64,000 nucleotides of DNA from Jiangella alba (GTDB lineage Bacteria; Actinomycetota; Actinomycetes; Jiangellales; Jiangellaceae): the NCBI RefSeq assembly GCF_900106035.1, contig NZ_FNUC01000004.1, positions 372,001 through 436,000 on the forward strand. Direction: 5' to 3'. The notes beneath the pieces are model-generated. The model was not told where the DNA came from. It made no database searches and saw nothing but the letters and a program-made list of their open reading frames with translations. This document shows, piece by piece, positions 16,821 to 26,007 of the stretch. How positions within the stretch are numbered: position 1 is the first letter of the stretch; every line of letters begins with the position of its first letter. A program made the translations under genes and the position numbers.

Positions 16821-18071
16821 TCAGCGGGCGCCGACGAGCTCGGCCGCGGCCTCGTCGCACGCTGCCGGCTCGGACACCGCGGACCGAGCGGGCCGAGCGG
16901 ACCTGCGGGCCAGGCCGACCAGCAGGACGCCGGTCAGGACCGCCGTCGCGACCACCAGCCAGCCGGCCGGCCGCGTGCCGCCGCCGTCGATCACGGCGCC
17001 CATGACCAGTGCGACCGGCAGGAACGCCATCCACGACAGCGCGCTCACACCGGACGCGACCCCCGAGCGGACGGTCGAGGGCACCGCGTCGTGCAGCAGC
17101 TTCGACAGGTGGATGCCGGCGAGGATCGTGAGCACCGCCATCAGCACCTGCGCCGGCACGATCAAGGCGGCCGACGCGCCGGTGGTCAGGACCAGCCCGG
17201 TCGCCGCCAGCAGTACCGTCGCGACCGCCGTCACCCGCGGTGAGTCCAGCCGCACCCGCCCGGCCAGCACCCCGGCGAAGCCGAACGCCGCGGTCAGCGC
17301 CGCCCAGTAGGGCCCGAACGCGACGGCCGGCACGGCCAGCGCGACCAGCCACAGCGGCCCGAACTCGAACAGCAGCGACGTGGTCCCGGCGGCCAGCACG
17401 ATCGCGGCCACGATCGGCAGCACCTGGCCGCGATCGCCGAGGATCCGGGCGGTCTGGGCCAGGTGACAGCGCAGCGACTCCGGCCGGCCGGTCTCGTGCA
17501 GCCGCGGCTCCCGGAACCACAGCAGCGCCACGGCCGCCAGCAGCATGAACGGCACGGTCAGGTAGTAGGTCGACCGCAGCGAGAGCACGCCCGCCAGCCA
17601 GCCGCCGGCCAGCGAACTGGCCACCAGCGAGACGCTCTCGACCAGCCGGACCCGGCCGATCGTGCGCTCGAACAGGTCGCTGCTGCCGGTCTCCTCCAGC
17701 ACGGTGTCGTAGACGACGGCGTCGAGCGTGCCGGTCGACATCGCGAAGTAGACGCCGAGCGACATCGCGCTGACCAGGTACAGCGGGACGCCCGTGCTCA
17801 GGCCGCCGAGCAACGCCGCCCCCGCCAGCCCGGCGGTGCCGACGAGCAGCACGGACCGCCGGCTCCACCGGTCGGCCAGCACGCCGGACGGGATCTCGAT
17901 CAGCGGCACCATGGCCGCGTAGACGGCGGTCATGATGCCGACCGTCATCGGATCGAAGCCGATCTCGTCGAGGAACAGCTTCTCGATCGGCACCCAGAGC
18001 AGGATCGCCTGCAGGGCGACGGCCAGCTGTAGCGGACGCAGGCGGCGCCGCAACGCGGTGGGGTTCGGCAT
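16821..18071 (-). CDS. MFS transporter
   Basis: This 416-aa protein has about 12 predicted membrane spans. The loop motif GVLADRWSRRSVLLVGT between spans 2 and 3 is the MFS signature, with VPLIEIPSG just before it. It resembles drug or small-molecule exporters of the MFS_1 group. It starts 38 bp after the anti-sigma gene, so it may be part of the sigma-factor operon and of the response that operon controls. Substrate unknown. Confidence 0.9.
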   Translation of the reverse strand: MPNPTALRRRLRPLQLAVALQAILLWVPIEKLFLDEIGFDPMTVGIMTAVYAAMVPLIEIPSGVLADRWSRRSVLLVGTAGLAGAALLGGLSTGVPLYLVSAMSLGVYFAMSTGTLDAVVYDTVLEETGSSDLFERTIGRVRLVESVSLVASSLAGGWLAGVLSLRSTYYLTVPFMLLAAVALLWFREPRLHETGRPESLRCHLAQTARILGDRGQVLPIVAAIVLAAGTTSLLFEFGPLWLVALAVPAVAFGPYWAALTAAFGFAGVLAGRVRLDSPRVTAVATVLLAATGLVLTTGASAALIVPAQVLMAVLTILAGIHLSKLLHDAVPSTVRSGVASGVSALSWMAFLPVALVMGAVIDGGGTRPAGWLVVATAVLTGVLLVGLARRSARPARSAVSEPAACDEAAAELVGAR

Positions 18072-18109
18072 GCCCGTTCAGTGTCGGCGGGCCGGCCGGA
18101 CGTTACGCG

Positions 18110-18373
18110 TCAGCCGGAGGAATCTCGAAACGCCGCCCGCAGCCGGTCGCGGTCGGCGGGCGACAGCGGCTGGCCGCCGGACAGCCCGGCCAGCACGTCG
18201 GTGGTCTGACGGATCTGGTCGACGTAGAGGTCGCAGCCGTCGCAGAGCGAGATGTGGTCGACCACGCGCCGCTCCGTGGCGGGGTCGAGGGCGCCTTCGA
18301 GGAACGCGGTGACCAGTTCGACCAGCTCGTTGCAGGCGAGGTGGTCGACGGGCTCGTTCAGCGACTCGGTCAC
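18110..18373 (-). CDS. Zinc-finger anti-sigma factor
   Basis: This 87-aa protein has the anti-sigma zinc motif H40-x3-C44-x2-C47 (HISLCDGC), with Cys14 as likely fourth ligand. It starts at GTG 18373, overlapping the sigma gene by 4 bp (GTGA) behind a GGAGAGGAGG site. There is no membrane span, so it should be a soluble ZAS-type regulator that holds the upstream ECF sigma factor, possibly releasing it on thiol oxidation or metal loss. Confidence 0.87.
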   Translation of the reverse strand: MTESLNEPVDHLACNELVELVTAFLEGALDPATERRVVDHISLCDGCDLYVDQIRQTTDVLAGLSGGQPLSPADRDRLRAAFRDSSG

Positions 18374-18960
18374 GGCGCCTCCTCTCCGTCGGCGAGGTAC
18401 CGCTCCAGGCAGGCCCGGACGGCGGCCCGGGCCCGGTGCAGCAGCACCCGCTGGTTCGCCGCCGAGATGTCCAGTATCGAGCACACCTCGGCGGCGTCGT
18501 AACCGTGCACGTCGCGCAGGGTGATGACGACCCGCTGGCGGGCCGGCAGCCCGGCGACGGCGGCGGCCACCTCGGCCCGGACCTCGGCCGCGAGCAGCGC
18601 CTGCTCGGGCCACGGTGACGGCGGCCGCTGCCAGTGCCCGGCGTGCGGATGACCGGGCGGGGCGAACCGGGCGGGGTCGACGGTGGGATCGGAGCCGTCG
18701 CCGCCGACGGCGCTCGCCGGCACCGTCCGTGCCTCGCGGCCGCCGCGGCGCTGCGCGGTGTTGGCGACGATGCGGTACACCCAGGTGCGCAGCGACGACC
18801 GGCCGGCGAACGTGGCGATGCCGCGGACGACGCCGAGCCAGGCCTCCTGCACCACCTCGGCGGCGGAGTCGTCGGTGGACACGTACACCCGCGCCAGCCG
18901 CACCATGCCCGGCGACCACGCCTCGACGACCTGCGCGAACGCCGATTCGTCGCCGGCCAC
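18370..18960 (-). CDS. ECF-type RNA polymerase sigma-70 family factor
   Basis: This protein of about 196 aa has sigma region 2 (DDSAAEVVQEAWLGVVRG, SLRTWVYRIVANTAQRR) and region 4 (ARQRVVITLRDVHGYDAAEV, NQRVLLHRARAAVRACLE). The start is uncertain: GTG 18960 is the first good start codon, but the frame is open back to a stop at 19012-19014 and a CTG start could add about 11 residues. It is co-translated with its zinc-finger anti-sigma partner and lies divergent from a DrrAB-type exporter across a 131-bp region with a strong palindrome. Confidence 0.9.
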   Translation of the reverse strand: MAGDESAFAQVVEAWSPGMVRLARVYVSTDDSAAEVVQEAWLGVVRGIATFAGRSSLRTWVYRIVANTAQRRGGREARTVPASAVGGDGSDPTVDPARFAPPGHPHAGHWQRPPSPWPEQALLAAEVRAEVAAAVAGLPARQRVVITLRDVHGYDAAEVCSILDISAANQRVLLHRARAAVRACLERYLADGEEAP

Positions 18961-19026
18961 GAGGAGGCCGGCGAGCTCGGGGTCGGGCGGCAGCGCGGGG
19001 GCGGCACCGCATCAGCATCGCATCGG

Positions 19027-19045
19027 CCACCGACATTGTCGGTGG
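19027..19045. promoter_or_regulatory. Perfect 19-bp palindrome in the sigma/ABC divergent promoter region
   Basis: CCACCGACA-T-TGTCGGTGG has 9-bp arms and a 1-nt centre. It lies about 65 bp from the sigma start and 46 bp from the ABC start. Its size and form fit a TetR- or MarR-type operator, but no such gene is adjacent, so the binder is unknown. Confidence 0.6.
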
Positions 19046-19091
19046 TACGCGGCATGCTGGTCTTCTGCCAGGTGGAACGAGGAGGTTCCCC

Positions 19092-20050
<959 letters not shown>

Positions 20051-20054
<4 letters not shown>

Positions 20055-20896
20055 GCACCGTCACCGCGGCCCGCCCCGCACCGGCCGAGCTGAGTCCGCG
20101 CGTCGGCGTCGGCGAGGGTATCCGGCAGACCATGACACTGGCCTGGCGCACCATCGTGCAGGTGCGGCACAACCCGTGGGAGCTGGGCGACTACAGCATC
20201 CAGCCCATCATGTTCGTGCTGCTGTTCACCTACGTGTTCGGCGGCGCCATCGCGGGGTCGACCAGCGAGTACCTCACGTTCGCGCTGCCCGGCATCATCG
20301 TCATGAACATGCTCTTCATCACCATGTACGTCGGCACGGGACTCAACACCGACCTCACCAAGGGCGTGTTCGACCGGCTACGCTCGCTGCCCATCGCGCG
20401 CTGGGCGCCGATGTCCGGGCGCATCCTCGCCGACCAGGTCAAGCAGGCGTGGTCGATCTTCCTGCTGCTGGCCATCGGCATGGCGCTGGGCTTCCGCATC
20501 GGCACCGACGTCTGGTCGCTGCTGGCGGCCGTCGGGCTGCTGCTGGTGTTCGCGCTCGCGTTCTCGTGGGTGTCGGTGCTGGTCGGCGTGGTGGCGAAGG
20601 ACCCTGAGAAGGTGCAGCTGTTCGGCTTCACGGCGCTGTTCCCGGTGACGTTCGTCAGCAACGTCTTCGCGCCCACCAGCACCATGCCGGGCTGGCTGCA
20701 GCCGATCGTCGAGAACAACCCCGTCACCATCCTGTCCAACGCGTGCCGGGCGCTCATGGTCGGCGACGACACCATCGGCACCGAGTGGCACGTCGCATCC
20801 GCCACCACGCCCGCCGTGCAGTCGCTGATCTGGGCGGCCGCCATCGCCGCCGTGTTCGCCCCGCTGTCCGTCTGGGCGCTGCGCCGCCGCGTCTGA
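20051..20896 (+). CDS. ABC-2 type permease, DrrB-like
   Basis: This 281-aa protein has six membrane spans and the ABC-2 motif region (GLNTDLTKGVFDRLRSLPIARWAPMSGRIL). Its start overlaps the ATPase stop by 4 bp (ATGA), showing translational coupling. It pairs with the upstream DrrA-like ATPase to make a half-size exporter that probably dimerises. Confidence 0.93.
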
Positions 20897-20923
20897 CCTC
20901 GGGCGTCACGGCGTCAGCGGCCG

Positions 20924-20952
20924 TGACAGACGCATGTCAGGTCGGTGTCAGA
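20924..20952 (+). promoter_or_regulatory. Three direct repeats at 11-bp period, SARP-type operator
   Basis: TGACAGA (20924), TGTCAGG (20935) and TGTCAGA (20946) repeat every 11 bp in the same orientation, ending 21 bp before the start of the second DrrA-like gene. Heptamer direct repeats on one helix face are how SARP/BTAD regulators bind as dimers. A BTAD regulator gene converges on this ABC operon. The repeats are seen directly; the match to that regulator is inferred. Confidence 0.6.
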
Positions 20953-20973
20953 CGAAGCGCCGACCGTGGAGGC

Positions 20974-21912
20974 ATGACAAAGGCGATTGAGGTTTCGGGC
21001 CTGCGCAAGGCCTTCGGGGACACGATCGTGCTGGACGGCATCGACCTCGACGTCGAGGCCGGCACGGTCTTCTCCCTGCTCGGCCCCAACGGGGCGGGCA
21101 AGACGACGACGGTCAACGTCCTCACCACACTGCTGCGTGCCGACGGCGGGACGGTCCGCGTCGCCGGACACGACGTCGCGGCCGAGCCCCGGCCGGTGCG
21201 CCGCGCCATCGGCGTCACCGGGCAGTTCGCCGCGGTCGACGAGCTGCTGACCGGCGAGGAGAACCTCCAGTTGATGGTGGACCTCAGCCCGGTGCGCGCG
21301 AAGGACGGCACCCGGATCATCGCGGACCTGCTGGAGCGCTTCGACCTGGTGGAGTCGGCGCAGCGGCCCGCCTCTACCTACTCCGGCGGCATGCGGCGCA
21401 AGCTCGACCTGGCGATGACGCTGGTCGGCAGCCCGCGGATCATCTTCCTCGACGAGCCGACGACGGGCCTGGACCCGCGCAGCCGCCGGACCATGTGGTC
21501 GATCGTCCGCGACCTGGTGGCCGACGGCGTCACCATCTTCCTCACCACCCAGTACCTCGACGAGGCCGACAAGCTCGCCGACCGGGTCGCGGTGCTCGAC
21601 CAGGGCCGCATCGTGGCCCAGGGCACGCCCGACGAGCTCAAGCGCCGGCTCCCCGGCACCCACGTCCAGCTCCGGTTCGCCTCGGCCGCGGAGCTCGACT
21701 CCGGCGCGCGGATCTTCCCCGACGCCACCCGCGACGACGAGACGCTGACGCTGCGGGTGCCCAGCGACGGCGGCACGACCTCGCTGCGCGCCCTGCTGGA
21801 CCGGCTCGACGAGCACTCCCTCAGCGCCGAGGGGTTCTCCGTCCAGACCCCCGATCTCGACGACGTCTTCCTCGCCCTGACGGGCCACGCCACGGAGGTG
21901 CCCACGACATGA
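20974..21912 (+). CDS. ABC transporter ATP-binding protein, second DrrA-like
   Basis: This 312-aa protein starts at ATG 20974 after TGGAGGC. It has Walker A SLLGPNGAGKTTTV, the signature YSGGMRRKLDLAMTLVG and Walker B IIFLDEPTTGLDP. It is clearly paralogous to the ATPase at 19092, so the two exporters probably arose by local duplication, but this copy has its own 77-bp promoter region. It overlaps its permease by 4 bp. Confidence 0.93.
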   Translation: MTKAIEVSGLRKAFGDTIVLDGIDLDVEAGTVFSLLGPNGAGKTTTVNVLTTLLRADGGTVRVAGHDVAAEPRPVRRAIGVTGQFAAVDELLTGEENLQLMVDLSPVRAKDGTRIIADLLERFDLVESAQRPASTYSGGMRRKLDLAMTLVGSPRIIFLDEPTTGLDPRSRRTMWSIVRDLVADGVTIFLTTQYLDEADKLADRVAVLDQGRIVAQGTPDELKRRLPGTHVQLRFASAAELDSGARIFPDATRDDETLTLRVPSDGGTTSLRALLDRLDEHSLSAEGFSVQTPDLDDVFLALTGHATEVPTT

Positions 21913-22652
21913 CCGCCCACGCGATGGTGATGCTGCGCCGCGACTTCAAGCACCTCACCAGGAACCCCACCTCGGTGTTCAACGCCGTCCTGATGCCGAT
22001 CGTGCTGATGCTGATGTTCGTGTACATGCTCGGCGACGCGTTCAGCGTCGGCGTCGACTACGTCGACTACGCCACGCCGGGGCTGATGCTGATGGCCGTC
22101 TGCTACGGGCTGGGCGGCACCGCGACGGCGGTGAACGCCGACATGACGAAGGGCGTCATCAACCGGTTCAAGGTCATGGACGTCTCCCGTGGCGCGGTGC
22201 TGACCGGCCACGTCGTCACCAGCGTGCTGACCAACCTGATCGCGATCGCCGCCCTCGTCGGGGTGGCCTTCCTGCTCGGCTTCGACGCGTCGGCGAGCGC
22301 GCTCGACTGGCTCGGCGCCGTCGGCATGATCGTGCTGCTGGCCACCGCGGCCGGCTGGTTCACCGTCGCGCTGGGGCTGTCGGCGAAGTCGCCGGAGACG
22401 GCGGGCATGGCGGCGGTGCCGCTGGTCATGCTGCCGTTCTTCAGCAGCGCGATCGTGCCGGCCGACAAGATGGGCCCGGGCCTGCGGGAGTTCGCGGAGT
22501 ACCAGCCGTTCACGCCGATCATCGAGACCCTGCGCGGGCTGCTGGCCGGTACGCCGTCGGCCGGCGACGTGATCCCGGCCATCGCCTGGTGCGTCGGCAT
22601 CGCCGTGGTCGGCTACGTGTGGGCCCGGTCGACGTTCAGCAAGCGAGCGTGA
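21909..22652 (+). CDS. ABC-2 type permease, second DrrB-like
   Basis: This 247-aa protein has six spans. The KGVINRFKVMDVSRGAVLTGHV segment matches the ABC-2 permease core. It starts within ATGA at the end of the ATPase gene. Its 3' end overlaps the 3' end of the converging BTAD regulator by 17 bp, so the two transcripts will be antisense to each other at their ends. Confidence 0.92.
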   Translation: MTAHAMVMLRRDFKHLTRNPTSVFNAVLMPIVLMLMFVYMLGDAFSVGVDYVDYATPGLMLMAVCYGLGGTATAVNADMTKGVINRFKVMDVSRGAVLTGHVVTSVLTNLIAIAALVGVAFLLGFDASASALDWLGAVGMIVLLATAAGWFTVALGLSAKSPETAGMAAVPLVMLPFFSSAIVPADKMGPGLREFAEYQPFTPIIETLRGLLAGTPSAGDVIPAIAWCVGIAVVGYVWARSTFSKRA

Positions 22653-25600
22653 CCTCGGCCAGCTCCTGCCAGTCCGCCCGCATCCCCTCCTGAGCCGCCT
22701 CGGCGTACCGCGCGTCGCCGAGGCGGCTCCGCGCGGCGCGCTCGATCCGGACGATGTCCGGGTGCGTGCCGTTCGGCAGCCCGCGGGCGACGGCGCTCAC
22801 CGCCAGCAGCCGAGCGGCCTGCTCGTACTGCTCGCGGCGCACCGCGAGGTCGGCGACCCCGACCAGGACCCCCGCGACGACCAGGGCGTGCCCCGCCTCG
22901 GCCGCCGACGCCCAGGCCGCCGCACGGTGCTCACGGGCGGTGTCGAGATCGTCGGCGAGGTAGCCCAGCAGGTTCTGGATCGGCGCGCGGATGTACGGCA
23001 GCTCCGCCTCCTCGCCCAGCACGGACCGCAGCACGTCGATCTGCCGGTGCACGTCCTCGGCGTCGCCGCGCCAGCGGGCCAGCTCCGCCTTCGAGAGGGC
23101 CAGCGCGGCCAGCGTGCCCGGCCACGTCACACCGTCGGCCCGGCGCTGCGCCTCGGCGATGGCGGCCGCGCTGGAGTCCTCGTCGCCGAGCTGCCAGTAC
23201 AGCTCGGCCTGGCGCGCCCGCATGCGGATGACGTCGTCGACGGCGCCCACCTCGGCGACGGCCGCGACGGCCTCGTCGTAGTACGCGCACGCCCGGGCCA
23301 GCTCGCCGCGGGTGGCGATGAGATCGGCCAGCTCGGTGAGCGCGAAGGAGATCCCGAAGCGCTCGCCGATGGCGCGGAACTCGGCCAGCGAGGTCTCGAG
23401 GTACGTCTCGGCGTCGCGCCCGGCCTGGCCACTCACGACCCGCAGCTTGCCCAGCTGCAGCCGGGCCAGCGCCCGGGCCCAGGGATCGTCGTCGTCGAGC
23501 ACCGGCTCGAACGCGGTCAGCGCCGCCTCCGGCCCCTGCAGCAGCCGTTCCATCGCGCCGACGAGACCCATGGCCGCGTGGCCGCCCCGCACGTCCCGGC
23601 TCGCCTCGTAGGCGCGGTGGATCCACTCCGCCGCCTGATGCTCGTCGCCCGGCCCGGTCGAGACGAACAGCACGATGATGGCGTAGACCGTGGCCCGGAC
23701 CGCGTCGGACACCTCGCCGGGCAGCTCCGTCGCCGCGGTGATCAGCTCCAGGCCCTCGGTCTTGTGCCCGGCCAGCCACCAGTACCACCCGGCGCCGGCC
23801 GCGAGCCGCATGGCCGCCGCCGCGTCGCCGGCCGCGAGCGCGTCGCGCATCGCCGCGCCGAGGTTGTCGTGCTCGGCCTCGAGGACGGCCAGCCACTGCA
23901 CCTGGTCGGCGCGGCGCAGCCGCGGTTCGGCGGTCTCGGCCAGCTCGGTGAAGTGGTCGAGGTGCGCCCGGCGGGTGCGGACGGCCTCGCCGGCCTCCGC
24001 GAGCCGCTGCTCGGCGTACTCCTTGATGGTGCCGAGCAGGCGGTAGCGCTCGCCCTCGGCGACCACCAGCGACTTCTCCGTCAGCTGGGTGAGCAGGTCG
24101 AGGACCTGGCCCGGTTCCACCTCACCGCCGGCGCAGACCCGCTCGGCCGCGTCGAGGCTCGCGCCGCCGGAGAACACCGACAGCCGGCGCAGCACGGCGC
24201 GTTCGGGGCCGGTGAGCAGCTCCCAGCTCCAGTCGACCATCGCGCGCAGGGTGCGGTGCCGCGGCAGCGCGGTCCGGCTGCCGCCGGTGAGCAGGCGGAA
24301 CCGGTCGTCGAGCCGGTGCGCCAGCTGGTCCAGCGACATCGTGCGCAGCCGGGCCGCGGCCAGCTCGATCGCCAGCGGCATGCCGTCCAGCGCCCGGCAG
24401 ACCCGGGCCAGCGTGGCCAGGGTGGGCGCGTCGGCGACGAGATCGGGGCGCACCGCGCGGGCCCGTTCCAGCAGCAGCCGGACGGCCGGCGACGCCTCGA
24501 TGGCGCCCGCCTCGGCGCCGTCGGCCGGGAGCAGCAGCGGCGCGACCGGCCACAGCACCTCGCCGGTGATGCCCAGCGGCTCGCGGCTGGTCGCGAGGAT
24601 GCGCACCCGGCGGCACTCGCCGAGCACGCGGTGCGCGAACGTCGCCGCGGACTCGATGACGTGCTCGCAGTTGTCCAGGACCAGCAGCATCGCCCGCTCG
24701 CGCAGCGCCGCGACGACGCGGTCGGCCGGCTCGGCGTCCGGTGCGTCGCCGAGCAGCGAGTCGCGCAGCCGGAGCGCGGCGAGCGTCGCCTGAGCGACGT
24801 CGCCGTCGGCGCCGATGGCGGCCAGCTCGACCAGCCAGACGCCGTCGGGCAGGTCGTCGAGCAGCGTGCGCCCGGTCTCGGTGGCCAGCCGGGTCTTCCC
24901 CGACCCGCCCGGCCCGATCAGGGTGGTGAGCCGGTGCTCGGCCACGAGGCCGCGGACGGCCGCGACGTCGGCGCCCTTGCCGATGTAGCTGGTCAGCTCG
25001 GAGCGCAGGTTGGTCTTCCGGTCGTCGTCGCGGCGGCCCACCTCACCGCGGAGCACGGCGAGGTGCAGGGCGGACAGCTCCGGCGCGGGGTCGACGCCGA
25101 GCGCGTCGGCCAGTGCCTCGCGGGTGCGCTCGAACACCAGCAGCGCCTCGGAGTTGCGCCCGGCCGCGACCAGCGCCCGCATCAGCGCGCCGGCCAGCCG
25201 CTCGCGCAGCGGCTGCGCGGCGACGGCGTCGGTGAGCTCGGCGACCAGGCCGGCGCCGTGACCGAGCGCGATCTCGGCGTCGAACAGCTCCTCCATGGCC
25301 GCCAGCCGCAGCCCGTCGAGCCGGGTGGCGGCCGCCTGCAACGCCGCGCTGTCGGGCAGGGCGACGTCCTGCAGGGCCGCGCCGCGCCACAGCCCGAGCG
25401 CCTCGCGCAGCAGCTGGACCCGCAGGACGTCCTCGGCGGCCCGGGCCCGACCGACGAGCCGCTCGAACCGCACCGCGTCGACGGCGTCGGGGCCGGCCCG
25501 CAGGAGGTACCCGTCCGGATGCCCCTCGACGGCGCCGTCGGGCAGCACCTTGCGCAGCCGCGAGACCAGCCGGTGCAGCGCGTTCGTGGCGTCGGCGGGC

Positions 25601-25764
25601 GGGTCGGCGGCCCAGATCCAGTCCAGCAGCGTCGCCTTCGGGACGACGTGACCGGCCTCCAGCGCGAGGGCGGCCAGCAGCCCCCGCAACCGCGCGCCCG
25701 AGACGTCGGCCACCCGGCCGTCGTCGGTACGGAGCTCGAACGATCCGAGCATGGCGACCTGCAC
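22636..25764 (-). CDS. BTAD (SARP-like) regulator with NB-ARC ATPase and TPR-like region
   Basis: This 1042-aa regulator starts at GTG 25764 (VQVAMLGSFEL), the usual SARP N-terminus; the much longer open frame upstream is composition-driven and runs antisense to a protease. Residues 1-95 form the OmpR-like winged helix (LRGLLAALALEAGHVV), 96-245 the BTAD helices (REALGLWRGAALQDV, ERLAGALMRALVAAGR), then the NTPase with Walker A IGPGGSGKTRLAT near 283 and Walker B MLLVLDNCEHV near 358. The rest is helical repeats. Such proteins are ATP-gated activators of secondary metabolism or transport. It converges on the exporter at 20974-22652, its likely target. Confidence 0.92.
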   Translation of the reverse strand: MQVAMLGSFELRTDDGRVADVSGARLRGLLAALALEAGHVVPKATLLDWIWAADPPADATNALHRLVSRLRKVLPDGAVEGHPDGYLLRAGPDAVDAVRFERLVGRARAAEDVLRVQLLREALGLWRGAALQDVALPDSAALQAAATRLDGLRLAAMEELFDAEIALGHGAGLVAELTDAVAAQPLRERLAGALMRALVAAGRNSEALLVFERTREALADALGVDPAPELSALHLAVLRGEVGRRDDDRKTNLRSELTSYIGKGADVAAVRGLVAEHRLTTLIGPGGSGKTRLATETGRTLLDDLPDGVWLVELAAIGADGDVAQATLAALRLRDSLLGDAPDAEPADRVVAALRERAMLLVLDNCEHVIESAATFAHRVLGECRRVRILATSREPLGITGEVLWPVAPLLLPADGAEAGAIEASPAVRLLLERARAVRPDLVADAPTLATLARVCRALDGMPLAIELAAARLRTMSLDQLAHRLDDRFRLLTGGSRTALPRHRTLRAMVDWSWELLTGPERAVLRRLSVFSGGASLDAAERVCAGGEVEPGQVLDLLTQLTEKSLVVAEGERYRLLGTIKEYAEQRLAEAGEAVRTRRAHLDHFTELAETAEPRLRRADQVQWLAVLEAEHDNLGAAMRDALAAGDAAAAMRLAAGAGWYWWLAGHKTEGLELITAATELPGEVSDAVRATVYAIIVLFVSTGPGDEHQAAEWIHRAYEASRDVRGGHAAMGLVGAMERLLQGPEAALTAFEPVLDDDDPWARALARLQLGKLRVVSGQAGRDAETYLETSLAEFRAIGERFGISFALTELADLIATRGELARACAYYDEAVAAVAEVGAVDDVIRMRARQAELYWQLGDEDSSAAAIAEAQRRADGVTWPGTLAALALSKAELARWRGDAEDVHRQIDVLRSVLGEEAELPYIRAPIQNLLGYLADDLDTAREHRAAAWASAAEAGHALVVAGVLVGVADLAVRREQYEQAARLLAVSAVARGLPNGTHPDIVRIERAARSRLGDARYAEAAQEGMRADWQELAEVTLAC

Positions 25765-25826
25765 CCGCCGATTTTGCCACGCAGCATCCCCGCGACCGCC
25801 GCCGCGGACCAGCGAGCGAGCGGGTG

Positions 25827-25842
25827 GGGACGCCGGCGTCCC
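25827..25842. promoter_or_regulatory. Perfect 16-bp palindrome between BTAD regulator and protease
   Basis: GGGACGCCGGCGTCCC is flanked by GGTGGG and CCCACC, extending the symmetry with a 1-nt offset. It lies in the 243-bp space between the two divergent genes and could be an operator for either. A -10-like TAGGCT at 25957-25962 may serve the protease. The rest of the space shows no gene. Confidence 0.45.
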
Positions 25843-26007
25843 TCCCACCGGCGACCCCACCCACCCACGCGCGGACCGGCCGACGGCCGTGGCGGGTTTC
25901 TGCCATGGCGTCCATCGGCCAGCGTCGCCCTCTCGGCAGCGGCGGCCGCGCGCCCCTAGGCTCCGAGAATCCGCGCCGCCTTTCGGCGCCTCTGCCCGGG
26001 AGGTCCC

